Below are positions 22,053 through 29,765 of a DNA stretch of 32,136 bases, in pieces. The stretch comes from an uncultured bacterium. Its GTDB lineage: Bacteria; Fidelibacterota; Marinisomatia; Marinisomatales; UBA1611. The notes below the pieces were generated by a model. That model ran no database searches. It was not told where the DNA came from and saw only the letters and a list, made by a program, of their open reading frames with translations. The stretch spans positions 1-32,136 of the forward strand of contig CAJQGZ010000089.1 of the NCBI GenBank assembly GCA_905478065.1, in the 5' to 3' direction. A program made the translations under genes and the position numbers. Positions within the stretch are counted from its first letter, which is position 1. Every line of letters starts with the position of its first letter.

Positions 22053-24790
22053 AAAAATTAATTTTTACTTTTTTTGTTATTTCTTCAGCGCTCTTATCCC
22101 AAGAACAAATATTCGTTGGAACGCGGCCACTAGGAATGGGTGGTGCTTTCATCGCTGTAGCTGATGATGGTAATACAATTACCTGGAACCCTGCGGGACT
22201 TCCTCGCTTGCGAAGAAAAGAATTTACATCAAGCTATGCTGACCTTTATGCTATGGATATTACACATTCATATACCGGTATCGTTTGGCCATTTGGTGAC
22301 CGTGTTGCCGTAGGGTTTGATTGGTCTAATATTGGTTATGATGATCAAGAGCTTAACTATAGTGAAAATAAATTAAACTTCTCCATAGGATATCAACCGT
22401 TTAAACTTGTTTCAATTGGTGGAACATTTAAATATATATCCAGAGATATGGGTCTTGATGGAACGTCATACGGAAAGTCAACTGGAATTGGATATGATTT
22501 GGGACTTCTAGTTTCTCCACACAAAAAATTGCGATTTGGTCTCGGTGTTTATGATCTTGGTGGCACAGATGTTACCTACAAACAAAATAAAGTAGATGAA
22601 CAACTCTTAGGGCAAGCATTTAAACTTGGTATCGCCTATTTCCCAATAGATGGTTTAACGCTTGCGATGGATATAGATAATGATAGGGCTCATGTTGGTG
22701 GAGAATATTTTGTAAAAAATCGAATTGGATTCAGAGCGGGTTTTCAACAAGATCTTAATGGAGAAGAAAAACTATTAATCCCTTCTGCGGGTATTACCTT
22801 AAAATTTAAAAGTATCGTTTTTGAATACGGATACGAATCACATCCTTATTTAGAACCAACATACAGATATTCATTATCATTACAGTTGAGTCCAGCTGTT
22901 GTCAGTATCAATTCAGCAAAAATAAATCATAATCCTATATTTAGATCTTTACATAGATATTATGAAGGAACTCCTTTTGTGAAAACAAATATCAAAAACA
23001 TTTCAGATGCTGAACTCCCTGTTGATATTTCGTTTTTCATCCCTACGATGATGGAGAACCCGCATACTGAATCAATTACTCTTCCGCCAAAATCTGATGA
23101 AACGTATAACCTGGGTGTCTCTTTTTCTTCAGACGTTTTAACATCGGCAAAAGCTTCATTTGATAATCTTGTTCAGCCTGATATAAAAGTCACTTACAAA
23201 CAAGACGGCGAAGAAAAACTTGCTCAGAAAAAATTAGAATCATCCTATGTTCTTGGAAAAGGAAAATTAACTTGGAGTGATCCTGAAATGATTGCTTCCT
23301 ATTTTACAACCCAAGATGTTGTCGTAGATAAATTTGCTAGAACAAATATTCAAGCATATTCTGAAGTCCTAAAAAAATATTTTGGAAAAACGAATTTAGG
23401 AAGAGCTATCATTTTGTATGATGCTTTGGGAACATTTGGCTTAGTTTATAATGTCGACCCTTCTACTCCCTTCCTTCAAATATCTGATGATAAATCAGCT
23501 TTTGATACTGTTAAATACCCCTGGGAACTTTTAGACGATAAAATTGGTGATTGTGATGACCTTGCTACTCTATATAGTACTTTATTAAATAATATTGGTA
23601 TTGAAACTATGTGGCTTGATGTCTTTAAACCTGGGGAAGGTCATGTTTTTTTAATGTTTGATAGTGGCGTCGACCCAGATGATGTTGATCGATTATTTTT
23701 AGATAGAAATGAAGTTGCGGTATTTGATGATAAGGTATGGATTCCTGTTGAAGCTACCTTGGTCGGCAAACCATTTTTTAGTGCCTGGAAACAAGGAGCA
23801 CTAAAATATTCTCAAATGAAAGCAGATCAATTTGTAAATGAAATAAACATGACAAAAGCCATGGCAAAATATTTACCTGGCTCCATTGCTCCTGAGGAAG
23901 TTTATATACCTGACCCAACAGGGGTTAGTGAGCTTCTTGAAGAAGATATTAGACAATACATAAAGTGGCTTGATCAAGTAGTGGCAAAAGGTATTGAAGG
24001 CAAATTAGAAACGGCTGATGATTATTATGATGTTGCTGTTCTTTATATGGAGTTTGGAAGATACCAGAGCGCAATTGACAATCTAAATACGGCAATGAAT
24101 ATCACACCAAATTTCCCTGATGCATTAAATACCTTAGGTGTTTGCTATACGAAGCAGGAAGAATATGAAAAATCTATCGAATTTTATAATAAAGCCTTAG
24201 AGCAACAATCAAACCATCCTGGCTTTATGTTAAATATTGCAATTTCACAGTTCATGCTAGGAAATAAAGGATTAGCAAAACAGACCTATGATGAGGTTGT
24301 TCAGATTGCTCCTTCCTTTTCAGGTAAACTAGAGGATATTCTTGGCGCAGCAAAAGCATCAATGGGACCAATGGCCAGCTCAAATACAATTAGTCTATCT
24401 GCGGATCTGGAGGCGGATCTTGATGCAGAATCTTCAAAAGGATTAAATGAACTAAAAGACTCCGCTCCTAAGCTTGAGCCAGAAGCTGTCCAACGTGCTT
24501 CATATAGAGCTCGCAGAGCAAAGAGTGATAATGCCGTTGGAATTACCTTTGCGCAAATTGGAAATAATGCAATGGCAGTAGATTATTTTAGAAAAGCGAT
24601 GGACAAAGATCCGGAAAATGATGAATACAAAATCAATCTAGCTGTAGCCTTATACCGCATCCGAAGCTACGATAGCGCTTTCCAACTTTTTGAAGAAGTC
24701 AAACTGAAGAGTCCAGAATTGGTGGGGCAAGTGAGCTTTATAGAAAGTATGGGCGAAAAACCATCTAAATACAAAAAATTTGATTCATAG
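22049..24790 (+). CDS. PorV/UPF0164-like barrel fused to transglutaminase-like and TPR domains
   Basis: 913 residues. Signal peptide (about 1-18, SALLSQEQ), then an outer-membrane beta-barrel of the PorV/UPF0164 kind (about 18-285; opening TRPLGMGGAFIAVADDGNTI and WNPAGL is the family hallmark). A beta-sandwich-like middle (about 300-410) follows. Then a transglutaminase-like fold with IGDCDDLATLYSTLL (Cys502), GHVFLMF (His532) and WIPVEATL (Glu568) as a probable catalytic triad. The C-terminus has TPR helices (about 655-770 and 825-900). PorV-type proteins in T9SS organisms shuttle exported cargo, and the 4-nt overlap with the upstream T9SS-type protein fits a partner role. Enzyme activity is inferred only from the C-H-E pattern. 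Confidence 0.86.
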   Translation: MKKLIFTFFVISSALLSQEQIFVGTRPLGMGGAFIAVADDGNTITWNPAGLPRLRRKEFTSSYADLYAMDITHSYTGIVWPFGDRVAVGFDWSNIGYDDQELNYSENKLNFSIGYQPFKLVSIGGTFKYISRDMGLDGTSYGKSTGIGYDLGLLVSPHKKLRFGLGVYDLGGTDVTYKQNKVDEQLLGQAFKLGIAYFPIDGLTLAMDIDNDRAHVGGEYFVKNRIGFRAGFQQDLNGEEKLLIPSAGITLKFKSIVFEYGYESHPYLEPTYRYSLSLQLSPAVVSINSAKINHNPIFRSLHRYYEGTPFVKTNIKNISDAELPVDISFFIPTMMENPHTESITLPPKSDETYNLGVSFSSDVLTSAKASFDNLVQPDIKVTYKQDGEEKLAQKKLESSYVLGKGKLTWSDPEMIASYFTTQDVVVDKFARTNIQAYSEVLKKYFGKTNLGRAIILYDALGTFGLVYNVDPSTPFLQISDDKSAFDTVKYPWELLDDKIGDCDDLATLYSTLLNNIGIETMWLDVFKPGEGHVFLMFDSGVDPDDVDRLFLDRNEVAVFDDKVWIPVEATLVGKPFFSAWKQGALKYSQMKADQFVNEINMTKAMAKYLPGSIAPEEVYIPDPTGVSELLEEDIRQYIKWLDQVVAKGIEGKLETADDYYDVAVLYMEFGRYQSAIDNLNTAMNITPNFPDALNTLGVCYTKQEEYEKSIEFYNKALEQQSNHPGFMLNIAISQFMLGNKGLAKQTYDEVVQIAPSFSGKLEDILGAAKASMGPMASSNTISLSADLEADLDAESSKGLNELKDSAPKLEPEAVQRASYRARRAKSDNAVGITFAQIGNNAMAVDYFRKAMDKDPENDEYKINLAVALYRIRSYDSAFQLFEEVKLKSPELVGQVSFIESMGEKPSKYKKFDS

Positions 24791-24815
24791 TGCACAATGT
24801 CGTAATATTTAAATA

Positions 24816-25274
24816 ATGAAAAAGTTCTATTATATATTACCTATATTATTCTTTTCTCTAGTAACTGCTCAAGAAGACGAAGAAGACATCAACATGGATG
24901 ATCTTTGGGACACTACCGTTTGGGAAGAAATCGAAGAAATAAATGAAGTTGAAGGGGAAGTTGAACAAGTAATAACTGTGGCTGGTGTTCGCGGAGCTGA
25001 AGCTGAGGATGAAGCTCTACATCATCTTTATTATAGAAAATCCATGAAAGGCCCTAATAAAATGGAACTGCAGTCGGCTTTAGGAAAACTTATGAAAACA
25101 CTTAGCAGATTAGAGAAAAAAAATAAGGACCATGCTAAAATTCCTGAAGTTAGGCATTATATGATTCAAATATATCGGAAGCTAGGTGATGAGAAAACCG
25201 CTAGAGCTAAAGAACAAGAACTAATTACTCTTGCTCCAGAGTCAAAATGGGCAAAAGCTTACGCTGCAAAATAA
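24816..25274 (+). CDS. Small acidic exported protein of unknown function
   Basis: 152 residues: signal peptide (MKKFYYILPILFFSLVTAQ), then a very acidic stretch (EDEEDINMDDLWDTT.WEEIEEINEVEGEVEQ, about 20-53), then VAGVRGAEAEDEALHHLYYRKS and a helical, basic C-terminus (about 75-152) with a half-TPR look (IYRKLGDEKTARAKEQELITL). It follows the barrel-TPR gene by 25 nt and is probably in the same operon, perhaps binding its TPR domain. I do not recognise the family. Its stop lies 4 nt from the stop of the convergent gene. Confidence 0.8.
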   Translation: MKKFYYILPILFFSLVTAQEDEEDINMDDLWDTTVWEEIEEINEVEGEVEQVITVAGVRGAEAEDEALHHLYYRKSMKGPNKMELQSALGKLMKTLSRLEKKNKDHAKIPEVRHYMIQIYRKLGDEKTARAKEQELITLAPESKWAKAYAAK

Positions 25275-25278
25275 ATAA

Positions 25279-26787
25279 TTATTTCTGTATCCTTAATCCA
25301 AATCCAAGTTGCATGCCTGTCGCGTTATTAAATATTCCACCTAACTGACCTCCACTGATATCGAAAATTACTGAGCCCATTTTAAGGCTCATTCCAGTTC
25401 CCCATCCAAAACTATTTTCGCCTCCAAATGATACTCCAAAATAGAATGGAGATTTAGAGTTAGGATAAAATTCTGATCCTAAAGATATGAGTGGCGTACT
25501 GCTGGCCCAATAACTTTTCCCAAAATCAATTCGAATATTTGCATCTAAGGTCACCCATTCTACCGCTTTATAGGTACCGCTAATATTTATAGAAGTTGGT
25601 AAACTTGTTTTATAGCTAGAACTCTCTTTTACTTCAGATTGATTTAAAAGATTTGTTATAGAATCTGCTTCCGCTATATCTTCCGGTGTAAGCTCTCCTA
25701 ATACACTAGCTGTATATACGGTTGCACCACTCCACTTAAATGAAGCAAAAATATTATCGATGCCAGCACCAATAGTTAGTTTCTCATCAATTTCTGTTAT
25801 AATACCTAGATCAAAACCAATCCCAATTGGAAAAGAACCTTTTGGAATAGAATCATCTATGGAAACTGGAAGCGATGCACCTAATTCTATATCAGCATCA
25901 ATTAGAGTATTGGCATCGGTTCCTTGGATTTTTCCATTAACGCTTGCTGTATGTACTTCCGCAAGGCCAATAAGCAGGTTAGATCTTAAGCCAGCATAAC
26001 TTTTCTGCCCAAATGGAATAATACCTGGTTTAAGTATAAACCCTTTTGAATAAGATATCGGCAAGTAAGTAATGTGCTCCATTTCTAAAGAGCTAATATT
26101 TAATTCTTTTCCTTTTTCTAATCCTATAAATGGAACTTGAGCAAGCCCGCTTGGAATGTTTACAGAAGTATAGCTAACTACTTGTCCAAGGCTTACCACA
26201 TTTGATCCAAAACTAAAATTTATTAATGGGAGACTAGAGAAAACAGGAACTTGAATATTAATATCATTAGAGATACCTTTTAAAAAGTCTTTTCTTTCTT
26301 GTGCATTCCTTAAATCTTTTCCACCAAATAATTGATTACTAATCCAATTCGGTGTAATTGAACCACTCCCCAAACCAAAGGACACGTTAAAAAGACTCAT
26401 ACTAAAATTAGATTCAGAGATTAATGAATCCGCTAGCAATGAGTCCGCGGATGCAATGATATCTTCTATTTTTATTGAAAGGGAATCAGGACCACCTTCA
26501 TCAGCACTTTCAAATTCTGAAAACTCATTATCTAGGCTATCACTATCCGTGGTGTTTATATCTTGAAATGCATTAACTAACTCACCCGATTCTTCTAATG
26601 GCAGATTATTAACTGTGGCTTCACTATCTAATTGAGCTGCTTTATACCCTAAAGTAGCAGGGTTATGAAAAACATTCAATTGCCCATGCATTCTTAATTT
26701 ATTAGCACCTGAGGTCGCTATATCTACTGGACTAGTTTGACAAAAGATGAAAGACAATACTAAAGAAAATTTAATTAAATTTTTCAT
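25279..26787 (-). CDS. PorV/DUF5723-like outer-membrane barrel protein
   Basis: 502 residues from the ATG at 26787 (complement CAT at 26785-26787), which gives a signal peptide (MKNLIKFSLVLSFIFCQ). An ATG further upstream at 26841 would run into the preceding gene. After GANKLRMHGQLNVFHNPATLGY, the usual barrel opening of this group, comes an acidic Ser/Asp/Glu-rich insert (about 60-130), then a long series of amphipathic strands ending in GMQLGFGLRIQK, typical of a barrel. Its start is separated by one base from the stop of the lipoprotein gene, so the pair is coupled. DUF5723 is a guess from layout; an outer-membrane barrel is well supported. Confidence 0.78.
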   Translation of the reverse strand: MKNLIKFSLVLSFIFCQTSPVDIATSGANKLRMHGQLNVFHNPATLGYKAAQLDSEATVNNLPLEESGELVNAFQDINTTDSDSLDNEFSEFESADEGGPDSLSIKIEDIIASADSLLADSLISESNFSMSLFNVSFGLGSGSITPNWISNQLFGGKDLRNAQERKDFLKGISNDINIQVPVFSSLPLINFSFGSNVVSLGQVVSYTSVNIPSGLAQVPFIGLEKGKELNISSLEMEHITYLPISYSKGFILKPGIIPFGQKSYAGLRSNLLIGLAEVHTASVNGKIQGTDANTLIDADIELGASLPVSIDDSIPKGSFPIGIGFDLGIITEIDEKLTIGAGIDNIFASFKWSGATVYTASVLGELTPEDIAEADSITNLLNQSEVKESSSYKTSLPTSINISGTYKAVEWVTLDANIRIDFGKSYWASSTPLISLGSEFYPNSKSPFYFGVSFGGENSFGWGTGMSLKMGSVIFDISGGQLGGIFNNATGMQLGFGLRIQK

Positions 26788-26788
26788 T

Positions 26789-29695
26789 TTATTCTTCGTC
26801 CGCCAATGTAGATAAATCAATTGAAGATGATACACCATCAATTGTTATTTTAAGTGTGTCTGTACTCAAAAATTTTACGGGTGTACCTTCATTTGAAATG
26901 ACACTGATTTGTGGCTGTATCCAACTAGGAGATCGTTTCAATAACTGAAATGCGTCTTCATCTAAATATATAGTATCAACAATACTCGCATCAGGAGAAA
27001 AGGTAAACCCAGATAATAACGTATCAACTTCTCCATTTTCGATAGCTAGTGAATCAGGACCTAAAAGGACGGATACGCTTGCACCAAATTCCCATTGATT
27101 ATTGATTGTCATAACAAGCGCTGCATCAATAATTTCATCAGGAATACCTAGACTATCTCCTTGTTTAACAAATTCAACCGGGTCTGGACTTATCAATGCA
27201 CCATCATCTACCAAGAACATTAATGGGGCTCTAACAGACATAACGCCAGAAAGAGAATCATCACTTGCGACTGTACCAACAGAGTCTAAGTCTCCAACCT
27301 TCGCTGAACCTCTTGCTACGATGCGGTCAGGTCTAATATTAATAAGTTCAGATGCATTTGAGATTTCAATGTTAGGGTTTGCATGGATATTTTGGTTAAC
27401 CATTCTAGTTATTGAATCACCGTTTGTATCATTATACGCAGTGATACTTAGATTTAAGTAAACAGGAAGATCAATACTAGAATTAAAATCAAGAAACATC
27501 TCAACATCATTAAAATCAAACCCATCAAGTTCTTCTGGAAGAGCATCAATGGTTTGTTCAACAGGATCAATATCAATGAAAACTGGATTAATTTGACCAG
27601 TAACAGATTGGAAAGCCATATCAGTCATATTTACAGAGATAGAAATAGAGTCACTCAAAGACAAAGTCATTTCTTGATCTGAAGGCAATGAAATATTTGA
27701 GACATAGTTTACTTTTTGAGTATCAACGTCTGAGGGTAAAACTAAATTATAACCACTTAAATCTATCTGGACCTCAGATATTCCTGAGTTAATTGTAAAA
27801 GTAGTGTCTAGCGAAATAGAGTTCTTATAAAATTCAGTAATTTGAAAAAACACATCAGCAACGACCCCAATACTATTATTAATTGACAGCGAAAGCTCGC
27901 CTGATTTTAAAAGTGCATTGTGAACGATCGTTGAATCATCTAACGATATCGAGTTTGAATCTGACATTGCATCTTGCGCAAAAAACCCTCGGACCGTCGA
28001 GAATCCTAAACCTGTAACAGTAATATCAATATCCATAGAATCTAATAAGCTGTAAGTCCCTACCTCATACACCGTCTGGACATCAGCGGTATAGTTAAGA
28101 GATTGGCTATCTCGAGGCATAACAATTTTATATCCATTTAAATCAACTTCTATAGGGTCTAAAACTCCAAACATTGCACCTGTGTTTATAATTAAGGGTT
28201 CATTGCTTGAGACATTTATAATTTCATTTATAGTAATCACTGCTGTTGGCGCACCCTCAGAACTAGTGTTAATACTATTAGAGACGTCCAGAATGAGGCT
28301 TCCACTATTTAAGTATGCCTCAAGAATATCAGAATCACTTTCAATATTTATTTCTCCCTCAAAACCAAGATCTTGAGGCGTTACCATTCCTTCAAAGTTT
28401 GAAAATAATAACTGCTGGCCTTCAACTGAACCTTCTAAAACAATATTAACTATTATACTATCTATGGATTTAATCTCAACAAAATCATCGCCCGAATCAT
28501 TTGTTGTAACGTCATATGAATAAATAACGGACTGATTATCAATCGCCATTGAAAGCGTGTAGCCAGAAATATCAGTTTCATTTAAAATATTTTCTGAGTT
28601 TGCAGATATATTGATATTCGTCTGAAAATTATTACCATTTGCAGCTTTTAAAGACGGTATAGATAAAATCATATTACTAGCAACGCTCATATAATTATCA
28701 ATATCTATTGATAATTTTCCACCACTAATTGTTGCAAGGACAACTTTGTTTGAATCTGCTGCTAAACTTATTGAACTAGATTCTGAAATGGTTTGAGCAG
28801 GTATTTTTGCATTCGCTGAAGTAACCTCTAATCCGCTTCCAGATATCTCTACAGAAAATGAAGAAATTTTTGCGGCCTCATTAATCAATACATTGGATTC
28901 ACCTGGGCTACTTCCTGTGACCTCAACAATGACATTACCTGGAAGTGTAAGTCCAGATAAATCTAAAAGAGCTGACTGCTGCGAACTACTATTGATTGGC
29001 CCTTGAATAGTTGTTGTCCCGCCTGTTATGTCTGATCCATCTGCCTTTTTTAATTTAACGTCCACATCACCAAGGGGTATAACAAGGTTATTTATAATTG
29101 TAATAGAAAGAGATCCTGAATTAAATGCAGCTTCAGAGAAATCATTGAAACTAAAACTATTTGTAACAGGCTCTAAGTCAAAAGAGGGGATAGTAACCGT
29201 GTTCCCATTTGGAATGTCTGAAACGCTTGGATAGATAGATGAAAATAAATAGGGTTCTGTTGATTGAGGTTCGATGTTATCTAGCGTAATTAACCCTACC
29301 TCTGAAACTACTTTATTTTCAACAGCATCAATACCAACGGGATCAAATCCAATTTTTTCTTCCACTTCTGAATCTTCAATTGTCACATTGTCAACATTCT
29401 GAGAAAACTGTTTATTGATATCTTCAATAGAAAGCTTGTCCCCAACTTCTTGCTTTTCAATATTTACTGTTTTATTAAATACAAATATTGAATCGCTTAA
29501 ACCATATGACTCTTTTGTGATGCTTGAATCACCTGTTAAGATATCAACATCATTTAGCGTAATCGATTCTTGATAAATGGAAAATCCTAATTCAGGTTGA
29601 ATAATAGGTAATTTGTCCAGATCAGGCTCAATTGAGCATGAAGATAAAAGCGCAGCTGCTAATAAAAATAAATTATATTTTTTATCATCAATCAT
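26789..29695 (-). CDS. Large repeat-containing lipoprotein
   Basis: 968 residues. Lipoprotein signal with lipobox LLSSC (Cys20), so lipid-anchored, probably to the outer membrane. From about residue 195 the protein is built of roughly six divergent beta-rich repeats of about 110-140 residues. Each opens with a strand like SGSLSITIINNLVIPLGDV, SGSLILDVSNSI, SGELSLSINNSI or LVMTINNQW, and several contain an LSGY..-V-L-P segment followed by a D-S-[IM]-x-I-x-V strand. No enzymatic motif is visible. No good ribosome site is seen before ATG 29695. With the downstream barrel it may form an outer-membrane lipoprotein-barrel complex, an inference from the 1-nt spacing. Confidence 0.82.
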   Translation of the reverse strand: MIDDKKYNLFLLAAALLSSCSIEPDLDKLPIIQPELGFSIYQESITLNDVDILTGDSSITKESYGLSDSIFVFNKTVNIEKQEVGDKLSIEDINKQFSQNVDNVTIEDSEVEEKIGFDPVGIDAVENKVVSEVGLITLDNIEPQSTEPYLFSSIYPSVSDIPNGNTVTIPSFDLEPVTNSFSFNDFSEAAFNSGSLSITIINNLVIPLGDVDVKLKKADGSDITGGTTTIQGPINSSSQQSALLDLSGLTLPGNVIVEVTGSSPGESNVLINEAAKISSFSVEISGSGLEVTSANAKIPAQTISESSSISLAADSNKVVLATISGGKLSIDIDNYMSVASNMILSIPSLKAANGNNFQTNINISANSENILNETDISGYTLSMAIDNQSVIYSYDVTTNDSGDDFVEIKSIDSIIVNIVLEGSVEGQQLLFSNFEGMVTPQDLGFEGEINIESDSDILEAYLNSGSLILDVSNSINTSSEGAPTAVITINEIINVSSNEPLIINTGAMFGVLDPIEVDLNGYKIVMPRDSQSLNYTADVQTVYEVGTYSLLDSMDIDITVTGLGFSTVRGFFAQDAMSDSNSISLDDSTIVHNALLKSGELSLSINNSIGVVADVFFQITEFYKNSISLDTTFTINSGISEVQIDLSGYNLVLPSDVDTQKVNYVSNISLPSDQEMTLSLSDSISISVNMTDMAFQSVTGQINPVFIDIDPVEQTIDALPEELDGFDFNDVEMFLDFNSSIDLPVYLNLSITAYNDTNGDSITRMVNQNIHANPNIEISNASELINIRPDRIVARGSAKVGDLDSVGTVASDDSLSGVMSVRAPLMFLVDDGALISPDPVEFVKQGDSLGIPDEIIDAALVMTINNQWEFGASVSVLLGPDSLAIENGEVDTLLSGFTFSPDASIVDTIYLDEDAFQLLKRSPSWIQPQISVISNEGTPVKFLSTDTLKITIDGVSSSIDLSTLADEE

Positions 29696-29765
29696 AGGAA
29701 AATCTTATTCAAAAAGGGAAATGAAAATAAGAAGATATTATGATTTAATAAATGATGATTTGATT
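29696..29765. other. 70-nt spacer between the lipoprotein and T9SS-type genes
   Basis: AT-rich, with no perfect hairpin and no convincing promoter on the minus strand. Nothing else to report. Confidence 0.3.

Noticed and set aside
26742-26750. Cys in the signal region of the barrel protein (FIFCQ) as a lipobox
   Set aside because: The residues before Cys (F-I-F) do not fit the L-[AS]-[GA] pattern, so an ordinary signal peptide is more likely.
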